Below, piece by piece: positions 23,383-35,578 of a stretch of DNA of 64,000 nucleotides (the first letter of the stretch is position 1; each line of letters opens with the position of its first letter). Under the pieces are notes generated by a model. The model was given only the letters and a program-made list of their open reading frames with translations, was not told the origin of the DNA and did no database searches. The translations under genes and the position numbers were made by a program. The stretch is from Heterotrichella gracilis. Its lineage: Eukaryota; Sar; Xanthophyceae; Tribonematales; Xanthonemataceae. The DNA is taken from NCBI GenBank assembly GCA_032358255.1, contig JAULBX010025718.1, forward strand, positions 124,001 through 188,000. The letters are read 5' to 3'.

Positions 23383-26186
23383 ATGACTACATTCAAGTGC
23401 CTGCTGGCGCTGTGCGCGACCCTTCTGGCCGTTGCTAGTCCCGCCTATGGCCTCACAAGCATGTCGTCGTGGTACAACGGGATCTCGACTTGGTATGGAG
23501 GCTCAGACACGAGCGTGCTTCAGCCTGGTACCACATACGTAAGTATCCCCTCGCTGCACTCACGTGACTGCGCTGCGCTGCATCGTGCACGCTATGCCCC
23601 CGCTGGTATCCAAGCCTTTTGCGGCACCAATTCTGCACACCTGGGTTGTGTTGGCACGCTTTGTGTGCGACAAGATGGAGACATCCGCCGTTCGTTGGTC
23701 AGACAGGGTATGGACATGTGGCAGGCTGGCAGGCCTGTGGTTCTGCCTGTGCTTGAGCCCTGCCTGTATGACACACGGCAACCCAGTTACCCAGTTAGTG
23801 CCTCCTTTTCTTTTGTCCTTGTTTAGGCAAAGCTAGGAAGAACCGTACCGGCCCATACAGTGGGACCCCCCAGTGGCCTGGTACTACTGTCCCCTCACCT
23901 GCTTGCGTGTGTCTCTGCAGGGGTACTGCCAGATGGGCGACCTGCCTTTCAACAACTACCCCCACTACATGATCGCAGCCCTGTCTGGGTCCAGCCCCTT
24001 TGTCAAGGCGCCCCTGTACGGCTGCGGCATGTGCTTCCAAGTCAAGTGCAAGGAGACCTACCGATGGGGCAGGGTGAGTGACAAAAACACATGCCATAGG
24101 GTGTATAGTTTTGGTGTCTAGTAAGTGCTTCCAAGTGAAGTGCAAGGGAACCCACCATTGGGGCAAGGTGCGTTGAATGGCCCTGCAAACGAGAACATAT
24201 GCCATAGGGTTTAGGTGTCCAGTGTGCTCCATGAGACCTTCAGGAGCCCCTGCTATGGTGTCCCACACCCTGTACCCTTAACAGGCCGGCGCTTGTGAGT
24301 GGCACTATTGCGCTGCTGTGAGACACTGGCTGTGGTGTGTTGCTGGTTGTGTGGCAAGCGGCGGGGTACAGGCCAAGCAAACGCTGTACTCTCAACAACA
24401 TGCAGGCGGATTTGAACCATGCACCTTCTCTTTTGCAGGCGGTGTGCCGGACAGACAAGCCCAACGGCATGGTGGTGATGATTCCCGACAAGTGCCCAGA
24501 GTGCGGAGGAAACCACGTGGACCTGGGGCAGTATGCCTTCGGACAGGTGCGAATGCGTCCTCATGCACGCACCTGCAAGTTGGAAAACGGGGATACTCCC
24601 TGCCGGGTCAGAAGTCAAATTCCACGCCAGCAGCCTGCGCCCTGCGCATTCTAAGAAATGCCTCGGGCCTTCAAGGGGCATTGGCGAGTGCTACAATATG
24701 CTCTTGAGGCACTCTTGTGCATTGAATTTACCTGGAGGCGCCAGTTGTGCTGAAGCCTCGTTGTGCCATCTGCAGATTGCTGATATCGGCGCCGGCATCA
24801 TCGACATTACGTACCGCCGCGTGGCCTGCGAGACAAAGTCCAAGCTGCGCATCAACGTGATCGACTACCAGGGCTTCTACATCGCAATGTCAGCCAAGGT
24901 GAGCAAAGTACTGGTGCTGAGTGGGAGCTGGCGCCGCTGTACAACCGGCAGCTGGCTCTGTACCGGCACTTACAGGTTACCCCAAGGGGTTTTGACATCT
25001 GCCCATGCTGCTTTAAACAACCCTTGGGGCGGGGGTACATTCACTATTTATTTTTATTACAAGCATTGCGGCACAAAAGCCAGTCAGGGGTATATTTATG
25101 GCCCTGTTGTACGAATGAAAGGTAGGAACTGAATGCCTGTTTTTCACTTGCGGCAGGGCCTGGCAGGCTATGGCACGGTCCAGAAGTTCCAGATCAAGGG
25201 TGCGGGCCAGTCCGGGTGGACCAGTCTGTACCGCGGCTTCACCGGCCGGTGGGAGAAGGGTGGCGCCACACCCCCCCGCGCCCCCATCGACGTCAGGATC
25301 ACCTCAGAGGCCGGCCTCACAGTGACGTGCAACAACGTGGTCCCCATCAATGGCAAGGGCTCCTGGTCCTGCAAGTCCAACTTCCCCGCAGTGCCCCCCA
25401 AGTACATCAAGAACAGGCGGGGCCGGATGATGCTGGACGCCGCGGGCCAAGCGGAGCTGGATGGGGACATCTTTGCGCAGTACTACAGGAACCAGACCGC
25501 TGCAGGTATGTGCAGGGGAGGACAGGGTTGTTGTTGCGCATCACAGCGTGACAGGCAAAAGGTGTTGCCAGTGGCTTTTATTGGCATTAGGGATGGATGG
25601 CCCATTGAGTATTCGGGCCCAGTTTTTGCCGTGGGCGTTGAGCTGCAGTCAGTGACAGCTTTTGCCTGCCAGCGAGTGGGACCAGCATGACCTTACCATA
25701 ACAAAAAACCCTGAAATAAAGCAAGGACAACATGTGCTCAATTAAGCAGAACAGGATAGACATTTGACCCTTGGTTGCTTTTTTCTGCAGACCTGCAGAA
25801 GATGCGCGAGAACTTCTCCAGCGAGCAGGCCGACCTGATCGACCAGGCCGAGAGCGAGTGGATGCACAGCCTCCCCCAGGACAGCAAGGCGGAGACCCAG
25901 GTGGCAGATAGCGACTCGACCTCCCAGGATGTCACCCAGAACGCCCAGGCAGTCAAGGTGGCCATGATGAAGGCCAAGGCCACCACGCAGCAGTACCAGG
26001 TGCTGAGCAGCGACGGCCACCAGCATGCGTGGAGCTTGCGGCTGGTCAACATGACCATGGCTGACTTGAAGCAGGTGCACACATAGGCACTGTTAGGGTT
26101 TAGGGTGTGATCCTGGTGCTGTGTTCTGGCTCTGTGCTGCTTTTAGTTGCTTTTCTGGTTTACAGCTGGTGCGCGTTGAATTTTGA
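23383..26186 (+). CDS. Expansin-like secreted wall protein with C-terminal helical extension
   Basis: Exons are 23383-23538, 23921-24073, 24439-24546, 24776-24898, 25157-25505 and 25791-26086, about 394 residues. The protein begins with a signal peptide (TTFKCLLALCATLLAVASPA) cut near AYG. The double-psi beta-barrel domain follows (STWYGG, YGCGMCFQVKC, VCRTDKPNG, NHVDLGQYAF, YRRVAC). The HFD motif of expansins reads HVD. The second, expansin C-terminal-like (CBM63) domain spans exon 5 (FQIKGAGQSGWTSLYRGF). Beyond it lies a charged region of about 95 residues, probably helical, not usual in expansins. The family loosens cell-wall polymers. The last codons are uncertain: the frame can stop at 26086, or splice at 26074 to 26166-26186 over an intron holding a TTTAGGG run. 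Confidence 0.9.
24027..24222. repeat. Tandem duplication of expansin exon 2 end
   Basis: The end of exon 2 plus the start of intron 2 (24027-24121) is repeated at 24123-24222. Both copies end in a segment ATGCCATAGGGT followed by a telomere-like remnant. The copy has a GTGCGT donor but would shift the coding frame, so it is read as intronic. Confidence 0.85.
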
Positions 26187-27621
26187 ACACACACAATTTT
26201 TTTGGGCTGGTTGCTGAGAGACGGAGATTGATCAAGCACAGTATTCAAGTTTGCATGGTGGGCGTTGAATATGTGCTCAGCTTGGTTTCTAGCACCGGTG
26301 GTCTGCTGTGTGGTGTGGTCAACGCATCCTCAGCACAGCACTGTCCCAACTTCACGCTCAACGTTTCCATACCACCCATCCATGCAGCATGGCCCATCAT
26401 TGTGAAACGCTTGCTTCCTTTTCCATTGAGCACCTACATGTTTCATTTACACACAGACAGAACCCACTCATGCATCGTTGGGATTTTGCCTGCAGCCATT
26501 TTTGATAAGCTGATTTGTCAGGCATCTTCACCAAAGTGCAGCTGAAGGTTGGTCAGTCTCCATGGCATTTGCGATGTAGTGAATTCCGTATTGCAGCATT
26601 TTTCTGGGTTTGTTAATTTGCCTAGTTTTTTACTACTACACTGATGGTGTTGGTCAGCATTCAGCGGCCAGCATAACATTGCAACATGCTCTTGGCACAG
26701 TCTCGTGATTTGATATTTAGTATTTCTTTTGCAACCAACTCGTGGCGGACTGGGTCCAGACTATTTAAGCATGTTCACATGCCGTGGGGTTGACTCTGGC
26801 GTACATTACTTGTAAATATGGTGACCAGCCACTAGCAATCAACTGAATGGTTCCACCACTTCACTTGTAGTGCGAACCTTCCTCTGGCCCATCAGCATTT
26901 CGAGTGTTGGCCAACAGATGTTGGGAACAACTTGGTTGCAACTTGCATTGAAAGAATGGTTCAGCTGCTTCTGCGGCCTCGACACCAGAAGAAAGACAGA
27001 AACAGAACGCCCTCATGCCCTTGTAGTCACCCTGCCAATGCTTGTTGAACCACTTTTTGTGCCATTTTTATTCTCTGAAAAACCTTTACATTTATTCTCC
27101 ATAATTATGGAGAATAAATGTAAAGGTTTTTCAGAGAATAAAAATGGCACAAAAAAAACCAGAATAAATGAAGGACAGCTTCATCATGATCTGCACATGT
27201 TGTATCAGGCTGCAGGAATAAGGTCACCACAAATATAAGTGTGAGTACATTCTAACGTTTGTGACCACTTAGATAACCACTAGTGGCACAACCCCCCTTC
27301 TTGGTTTCTCATCTACTTGGTTTTGCACATGAGGGTACTCTGGGGATAACTGGCCCAGGTGTAAGTAAACCCAGGACAGGTGCTGTCACACTTTATGTTG
27401 CGACTGCTAAACCGTCCAGCGTGTCCAAATACGGAACGCAATACGACAGCTCATTTATGTGACCCTTCATACGAATGCATATGCAATATGCGCGTCAACA
27501 CCTCACCCCCACTGCTGCTGTTGCCCTCGAAATAGCTGGGTTGGGTGGTCGTCCACTGTGACCGCGAAAAGTTGTCAACTTGGCGTGTCAAGTGCCAGCA
27601 TCTGCCAGTTGCAAGGACCAG
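26187..27621. other. Intergenic with a large palindrome
   Basis: No supported exon. It contains the perfect palindrome at 27054-27155; the 3' end probably carries the promoter of the TBC gene. Confidence 0.5.
27054..27155. repeat. Perfect 102-bp palindrome
   Basis: Two 51-base arms are exact reverse complements with no spacer; the centre lies between 27104 and 27105 (TCCATAATTATGGA). Arms are A/T-rich. This could be a miniature foldback transposon, a recently inverted duplication or an assembly fold-back. Confidence 0.95.
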
Positions 27622-30600
27622 ATGGAAGAAGATGCAGAGCTGCTGGGAGAAAACTCCGACAGGCGCTTGGGACGAAACCGGACCCTGAGTGCCTTGCGCG
27701 GCAGAGTGCTGCCTTTTTTCGAGAGCATCGGGCGGATCGTCGGTGCCGCACAAGAGCTGATTGCCGACAAGGAGCTCACAAAGTGAGTGGGTTGGCGAAA
27801 GGGGTGCCGCATGCTTGCACCCTGGGCACATGAGGCCCGTACTTACATGCAAGGTAGCGGTGGGGTATCAAGCCATAGTGTACTGCTGCAGGAAAGGCGT
27901 TGCCGTCGTTGCACAGCAGGCGAGGAGGGGCTTCCGTGGCGTCCAGCAAGGTGGGTGCCTGTCGAACCCCAGGAGAAATAAACCTGTGACTGATCCCTTT
28001 CAGGCCCACTGATTCTCAACACCCTGTGCACAGGTATACAGAACGGCATAGGGCTGGTGCAGAACATCCAGAAGCAAGTTGTGACCAGGGTTTCACGCCA
28101 AGTGCAGCAGCTGTGGCTGCAAGCACTGCAGGTGAGGTCAATGGCCCGTGTACACACTTCAAGGGATATGGGCGGGGTTTGCATTCACCCCGCAAGGGGC
28201 CGGGAGTTGGTCTGATGCATTGTCAATGACATCGCCTTGTTGTCAACGATAACGCCTTGTGTGTGGGGGGGCGGCAACTCTTTAACACTGTCAGCCATAT
28301 GCTCTTCTGTGTGCTGCTGGACCACACCCTTCAGACGCTCGCAGCACAGAAACACATGAAGAAAAATACAAACCTATTGAATACACTGTATCCTGTGGAC
28401 TGCAGGAGGATTATGATGACCTTGTGGACATCCAGCTTGGCCACGAGCTGCTGGAGCACCAGCCGCAGGAGGCGCGCTCACGCTTCTGGCTGGCCATACT
28501 GGCCTGCCCCATGATCATCAACCAATACAGGGAGGAGGTGGTGAGTCGGGGAAAAGCCACTGTGACCATTTTCTTTCTCCCCCTTTGCTGGTTACAGAGA
28601 AGGAATAACTGCAGTTTCACAGTTTTATGTGTGTTCCCTTGGGTGGGTGCACCCACCAACACCTCAAGTGGCCACGCACCGTGCGTTCCTGTCCTTACAC
28701 ACAGGGCGCACAGGAGGGAGTATACCAACTCTTTTCCTCTTGTCGCGCCAGGTTGAGCTGAGGAGGCAGCAGAAGTTTCGCTCCCGTACCAAGTCACGCA
28801 GCGTGACGCCCGCGCCCGCAGAGGCGCACTCAGCGCTTGCCAGCCCCACAGAAGACCCCGCTGCCCACACTGCCTGGGACGACACCCCTGCTGCGCCGGT
28901 AGAGGCTGCTTCAACACTTGAGCCCAGCAGCAGCGGCCAGGGCAGCTCTGGATCAGTACCCACGGCTGGAGCTGCCGGGACCAGTGGCGAGCCTGAGCAG
29001 AGCGGAGGGCTAGAAGCACAGGGTTCAGAGGAGAAGGTACAGCCAAGGGGAGTGCAGCTTGAGGCTGGGGCGGATCACAGCAATGGGGTGGAGGTGGCTG
29101 CTGCCCAGGAACCGGCCACAAGCAGTGCTCCTGCACATGACGCGGGCCACCTGTCACCCCCAGGCAGTCCTGCCTCAGCGCTGCGCAGCGTGCACGCACC
29201 ACCACCCCACCCCGGCTCTCCCCCATCGGCGAGCTTCTCCCCTGCTGAGCTGGAAACCCCTGAGGCCACCCCCCTGTCTTCCAGCAAAGCCGCGGCGGCG
29301 GCGGCAGCCACCTCAGCATTCGACACCCACCTGGAATCAGAGGACAGCGGCCACCTGAATGGAAGCTTGGGCAGCAGGAGCCAAGCTCTTGCAGGCGCCC
29401 ACCATCCGTCAGAGGAGGCGGTGAGCGGCAAGCCCAGGACAGAGTCGGGGACCTTTGGGGCGCTGATGTCTGGTGACCTGTCGGATTGGGAGGTCATCCA
29501 GGAGAAGCAGCATTGTTATGACTGGGAGGGGAAGTACCTGGTCATGTTCAGCCACCTGCCCTTCCAGAGCACCAACGCAGAGAAGATCCGCTCAGGTAGA
29601 CGGGGTTTTCCACATGTTGCGGGGAGCTCCTTCTCATGCTTTACAACTCTGTAAGGGTAGGCATGGCATCCCCTGTAATGTGCTGCCAAGCTGTCACCAG
29701 CCCCTATGGCTGCCCTACTCATCGCATCGGTTGAGAACCCACAACTCGCTGTTTGAGACTTCGGTTTCGCATTTACGAATACAATTCCAGTTACAGTTAC
29801 ATGCATACCTTAGTGGCCACTCACCATGCACACCTGTGTCGCACAAGCCGCTGCCAACCCTTGGCTGTACATCTGAGATTGCCTTGTGTTCTGCGTTGCT
29901 TGCAGAGCTCCTTTCAGTGATGTGGGAGATGGAGTGGCCAGCCCCCCCGGGGTTTGTGTCCGATGAGCGCTACCGCACCATGCTTGCCATTGAGGAGGGG
30001 CAGGAGGAAGTTGATGACATCATCTGCCGGGACATCCACAGGACGTTCCCCGAGCACCCCAAGTTTGCAGATGAGGAGGGCAGGCAGTCGCTCAGGCGCG
30101 TGCTGTACGCGTATGCGCTGCATGACATGGAGGTAAAACCACACGTCCTCACCACATGCACACACGCGCATTGATTTGGTGGCACAGCACTATCCTATCA
30201 TTCTTTATGACGACGGTGACGGGTGCTCTGGTCGCATGTGCGCATTGTTGGCCAAACTCACACCCATGTAGCCAGGATTGGAACTGCCAAGGCATGCCAT
30301 TCTCTGCTGGCCTTATGCGGTTATTACCCTCCGTTGCCATGCTGATCCCAACTCTGCACCACTCCTTCAGATGGGTTACTGCCCATGGGGCATTGCGTGC
30401 TTGGTCGGCCTCCTGCTCGCACTCATGTCCCCATCGCCACATCGACCCCAACCCTGCACCCCTGATCATCCCCTTTCTCTTGCTGACCTTGTCCACGCCT
30501 GTGGGCTACTGCGAGGGCATTACCTTTTTGGCTGGCCCCACGCAATGGTCATCCTGCTTTCGTATGTTGACCCCAACTTTGGAACTCGCGCCTCTAGGTG

Positions 30601-32785
30601 GGCTACTGCCAGGGCATGGCCTTCCTGGCTGGCCTGCTGCTCATGTACCTTGACGAGGAGCACTCATTCTCTGCATTGGTGCGCCTGCTGGACCCCCGCG
30701 GGGCTGACCTGCGCAGGCTGTACCTGCCAGGCATGCATGGCCTCAAGATGGAGCTGCACATCTTTGAGCACCTGCTGGAGACATACATGCCCAAATTGTA
30801 TGCGCACCTGCAGGTGCGATGAGGGTGTGGGAGTATTACGTGTGTAGGGGTTGGGACACAATGTACTCACAATTGTATCATACGTGAGGTCCTGACACCA
30901 AGGTTATGCTCCAATGCTGATGCTGCAGCCTGACTGGCGTATTGCCAGTGCGATCTGGCAGTGGTACTGCATTAGTGGTGGCTACGGTGGGCAATGCCCA
31001 GAAATCTCCATGCCTGATTATTTTCCAGTTCTCAACATGGAATGGGTTTGGAATTAGAGGGTTTCTTTTTCTGGTGCAGACGCACGGCGTGGTGGCGGTG
31101 CTGTACGCCGCGCAGTGGTTCCTCACCTCCTTCTCCTACCCCTTCCGCCAGTCCTTTGCCAGCCGCGTGGTGGACGTGATGCTGGTGGAGGGCACCAGCT
31201 ACATGCTGCAGCGTACCGCACTGGCCATCATGGCAACGCTGGAGCCGGAGCTCATTGCGCTGGACGACTTTGAAGACATCCTCACGCACGTCAAGGTGAG
31301 GGGTTACAGGGTCCTAGGGTCGTAGGGTTTAGGTTTATGGGGGAGGAATTGTGAGGAACATGCTCACGTCAAGGTATAGCGTGATGCGGGGCCTCATGGA
31401 GGTCTCGGTATAGGGTGTACATCATCTAAGCTCGTGATCATCAACAGCAGCTTCCTGTCTCAGGGGGATGGTGCTCTTGGGGCATATGCTAGCTCGCCCA
31501 CTGTATTGCTGCTGCGTTAGGCAATGGGAGTGCTAAGGCACTTGAAGACCGCTCCAAATTATTTTTTCAGCTGTTGCAATTACCGTGGCCCAGGTGCAAT
31601 CCTGAACACTACACACTGCTGCCTTTGGCCCAGGCGGAACCCTAAACCCTAAACCCTTACGTGCTGCTCAGGTGCAACCCACCCAATGGGACAAGAACGA
31701 GGACCGCATGCTGCTGTCCGCCGCCACCTACAGCCCCGTCACGGATGAGGACATTGCAAGCATTGCTGAACTGGCAGAGGCTGAGGGGAGCGCACCGCCA
31801 TCCAGGTGGGTGCGGGGCTTTGCAACTTGGTGTAGGCCTTGGCTGGTGATCAGCAGTGTTGGACCCTGGGGTGCCTCAGGATAGTGTGAGGGGACATGGT
31901 GGGCCTGGCGTGGTGGGGGGCAGTGTTGGAACATGGGCTGGCACAAGCGGTGGGGAGCAGTGCTGAGCAGGGGGAAAGCGGATTTTTATATATATTTTAT
32001 ACTGTATATATTTTTTAACTTCTTTGTGTCTTGTTTGCTTCCCATTGCATTCCCCTGACACCTACTTTGCTGCCATTAGGGTTACCTCCTCCACCAAGGA
32101 GGTGAGAGTGCCTGCCACCGCCACGCTGCTGTCGCGCATCAGCGCCACACGGGCTGTGTCAGCCAGGACCCAGCTGTCGGGCCTGTCTGGGAGGTCATTG
32201 CACTCGGAGCTTGAGGCAGCGTCTGCTGGGACTGCAGAGGGCCATCCGCAGGTAGGACGGACACTGTGGAGTTGTAGCAGCAACCTCGCGTTGTACAGCA
32301 TTGGTTCCACGGGGTCGGGATTGCGACCTGGGGTAATATGGTTTTCTTTTTTGGTGTGCACCTAAATGGTTTTTGTGCCCCATCGCTGTCAACCAATAAA
32401 TGGGGTGCATGTATTGCTGCGTTCATATAAAGGCCTGTCAATTTAGTGTTCAGACATGACGGAAGCAGGTGCTCCCCTTTGCCTCGTTGGCTACCAGACT
32501 CCCATGGCAAGCCTGGCAGCACGATGACCTGCTTTCATGGTATATCTACCCAATCAACGTTAGTTACTCAATCCGCAGGCGGGCGAGGCGGGCGATGCCG
32601 AGGCTGGCATGGTTGATGCTGACCTGGCCATGCAGCAGGCGGAGATGGAGGATGACTACCTCAACCTGCTGCTGGCAATGGACCTCATGTGGCCGGAAAA
32701 CGACGGCCTGGATGAGGCAAGTGCGCAGGGTGAGGCGGGGCAGGCCCCTCATGCGCAGGACAGCAGAGCAGCTGCGCCTCACTGA
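27622..32785 (+). CDS. TBC-domain Rab GTPase-activating protein
   Basis: Eleven exons in phase: 27622-27782, 27892-27950, 28034-28131, 28406-28540, 28752-29595, 29906-30132, 30598-30813, 31080-31295, 31672-31805, 32080-32251 and 32579-32785; 822 residues. The TBC catalytic motifs are present: arginine finger (ICRDIHRTFPEH, fitting IxxDxxR) and glutamine finger (GYCQGMAFLAGLLL). The C-terminal TBC helices follow (QWFLTSFSYPF). A possible first TBC motif (ARSRFWLAILA) precedes a 281-residue disordered Ser/Pro/Ala-rich exon, an unusually large insertion inside the domain. TBC proteins stimulate GTP hydrolysis by Rab proteins in membrane traffic. The N-terminal 150 residues look helical. The gene is convergent with VPS29. 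Confidence 0.88.
30370..30650. repeat. Three copies of TBC exon 7 start
   Basis: The exon 7 start encoding GYCQGMAFLAG (30598) has two diverged copies in the preceding intron at 30370-30430 and 30500-30545, with flanking intron sequence (CCCCAACYYTG) also repeated. Copy 1 keeps a CAG acceptor; copy 2 has lost it. Confidence 0.8.
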
Positions 32786-33527
32786 GATGGCACGCAGTGA
32801 TGGGATGTGAAGTTATGATCGGCGTGGCAATGCTTTCCTGGGGCCGTGACGCAATACGGTATTGCTGTGACGGCCCTCGAGTATAGATAAGTTGGAAGGG
32901 CATGCATATTGTCAAATGGTGTGGTGGTGAGGTGGTGACAATTGTACACGCATGCATATGCACATGCGATGCAATCTTGCCTGGGACGGGGCACATGGTG
33001 CACATAACCTTTTTTTCCGCATGACAGAGGCCTATTCAAGACCATCCCCAGTGTTACAATAGCGGCTGCAGCCTCGTCATGTTTCCCGCAACTTGTCAAC
33101 GAGCATGTTATGCAACAGCAACTGAAGTAAATACAGTTGCAATTGAATTTCTACAGCGAGATGTCCCACGGCTGCCGGCCATTGGTGTTCACAGTTGCTG
33201 ATGGTTGGTTCAGCATGCTGGAATGCTGGAATGCTGTGAAATTTCTCTGCGCAACGCTGCACTTTTATGCCACCACCAGGTGCACTGCAACTAACAGTAC
33301 ACATTGAATCAGTGCCTGTACAGCGAGTCTATTTGTTACTGGGGGGATTTGGATGCGCCAATCAAATCCACAGTGTAATTCTTTGCTGACAAAAGGTGGC
33401 TCCACGGAAGTCTTCAGCTGCATCTCTGAAAGTCTGCAGCCCAGCACTGGCAAACGCTTCGCCATCTGCTGCTGACAGGCTCAGACCCCTCATTGCACCA
33501 AGCACTACCCACCATGCCCACTGCCGC

Positions 33528-34941
33528 TCATTGTGCAGTCTTGTGGAACTCAATCTTGTCCACCTTGACTTCGTCCTTCACCAGTTCGTACACATACACA
33601 GTCGCCTGCAAGCATACCCATGCATTGAGTTTCTGTGAGTTTCGCGCCTGTGCAGCAGCAGGCACTGTGCTGTGGCAAAACTCTTCACACTACTCGTATG
33701 CTTGGGCAAAATTCGTGTGCTGTGGCAAATCTCATGACAGCATAAAGTGCTTCTTGTCCTGTGCAAAGCCCTTGTGGCTGCACTCACTTTGCCCCCGTCA
33801 ATGTCCATCAACACAAAGCTGGGGCGCACATCATGGCTCAGCGTGCTGTACGCGCCTGTTGCTGAACCAGGGTTGATCACAAACCTGTCCTCATACTTGT
33901 AGGCCTGCAAAGCAACACGGTATTTTGAAATTGGATGATAAAGCAGCACGAGCACTGACATTGGTGATGGTAATGCACGCTACATGAACAAGTGTTACTA
34001 CAGTGCGTGTCAATATCAGGATGCATCAAGCCCCGTGTGCGCTTGGTGAAGTGTTCAGGGTGCCCAAATTCGTATTGCCGCAGCAATACATAGCATGGTT
34101 CGCCTACCTTGAACTGGTGCGTGTCGCCCGTGACCAGTATGTGTAGGGTTAAGGGTTTAGGGTTTAGGGTTTGCCTACCTTGAACTGGTGCGTGTGCCCC
34201 GTGACCAGTCTGTTTAGGTTTAGGGTTAGGGTTTGCCAACCTTGAACTGGTGCGTGTGCCCCGTGACCAGTATGCGTAGGGTTTAGGGTTTAGGGTTTGC
34301 CTACCTTGAACTGGTGCGTGTGGCCCGTGACCAGTATGTCAACATCCAGTTTCCGCTGGTACATTGCCAGGGCCTCTAGATCCCCCCAAGGCACCACCTG
34401 CACCCCCACAATACAGCAATAAGCAGGGCCAAACACCTTTGGAGGCAACAGATGCCGAGCACTACTGTCTGCCACATATCACAGATATAGCAGGCGCCTA
34501 CCTGATGCCCGTGGCTCAGCCCTATTTTGAAGTCGCCTATCTTGGTCACCTGGAAAAAACAGGTTGGTCGAGGGTTGCATCCAGTGCCTACATCGCACAC
34601 TAGCAGGGCCACACTGCAGAGAGCTGAACCTACCTCATGCTCTGCAAATCTGCTGTCTGTGTCAAAGTCTCCTTTGACCACGTGTACATCAGCGCAGACA
34701 GTTTTCAAGTAGTCAAACACCTCCTGCAAGTTGCACAAGGGAAGGTGTTCTGTCCGCTGGTTTGGAGGAGAAAGGGGTCCCTTTGTGGCCATGAGGCGCA
34801 CAGGCGTACCTTGTCGCATAGGTTGCCAGGGCTCAGTATGTGGTGTATCTTGCCCGGTACAAGCAGAGATTTGAACTTTGGAGGTATGTCTGTGGCTCGG
34901 TGGGGGATGTGCAGGTCGCCAATGCACAGCACTAGGACCAT
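33528..34941 (-). CDS. VPS29: VPS29, retromer subunit
   Basis: Six exons: 34941-34810, 34723-34634, 34549-34502, 34397-34305, 33904-33788 and 33605-33528; 185 residues, the usual VPS29 length. The protein matches the metallophosphoesterase-fold retromer subunit throughout: [79 protein letters not shown]29 binds VPS35 in the retromer coat, which recycles receptors from endosomes. The exon 4 end is present in four tandem copies separated by telomere-like repeats; the outermost donor (34304) gives the intact protein. The upstream gene at 35579 is divergent, with about 640 bp between starts; the TBC gene is convergent. Confidence 0.96.
34102..34339. repeat. Four-copy exon-edge array with telomere-like spacers in VPS29
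   Basis: A unit of about 40 bases covering the last 11 codons of exon 4 ([11 protein letters not shown]) and its GT donor occurs at 34299-34339 (the real exon end), 34234-34274, 34172-34211 and 34102-34142. Each pair is separated by one to three TTTAGGG-like units. Period is 62-70 bp. Confidence 0.95.
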
Positions 34942-35578
34942 TGTAGGGGTTTCCTGCACCCAGGCTGAATTGCCGAGGCTTGGCTACAGATGGCGAGAAA
35001 GTTGGACAGGCTGACTTGGAACTAGACAGCAACTCTTCCTTACGTGAATTGTCCTGCTTTGTAACGCAGGCCCGTGAACTTCAAACTTGAGCAGGATCAA
35101 ACAATGCATGCATATTATGCGCTGCAAGGAAACAGATTTGCAAAGGTGGCCTTAACGTCTGCAACCCAGGAGACCTCGACGACAACAACAACGCCAAACA
35201 GTCTGAGTGCCACTGTCCTTGTATCGCACTGAAGACATCAATCTACCGATTCACGTGGCGCCAGGCAACGGAGGTTCAGTCATATGCATGCATTGCACCA
35301 GTTTACGCGCTGAAGTCTTACCCAGCAAGGCACACGTCCAAAGCAAACAAACAAAGTGAGCAATTCGCGTCGACCATTGCAAAGCGTTTCTGCATATTAA
35401 CACGCCTTGTCCCAATCGACCAGGGTTGTGCTTTGCAAGCTTTTGGCGTTCTGTGACAACTAGCTCAACTTCACAGTACATGCTGCCCTGTGCACCTCAG
35501 CCAAGTTGCATGTAGCGTGTGCTGGTGCTGTGGGTTGCCAACCCAATTTGTGGCAGCAGGGGGGACCCACATCGGCAA

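Noticed and set aside
28411-29319. Minus-strand open frame of 302 codons
   Set aside because: Antisense shadow of the large TBC gene exon; it spans a splice junction and has no domain.
34102-34339. CRISPR-like array (regular repeats with spacers)
   Set aside because: Only four units, the repeats are a VPS29 exon end with donor, and the spacers are all telomere-like rather than unique.
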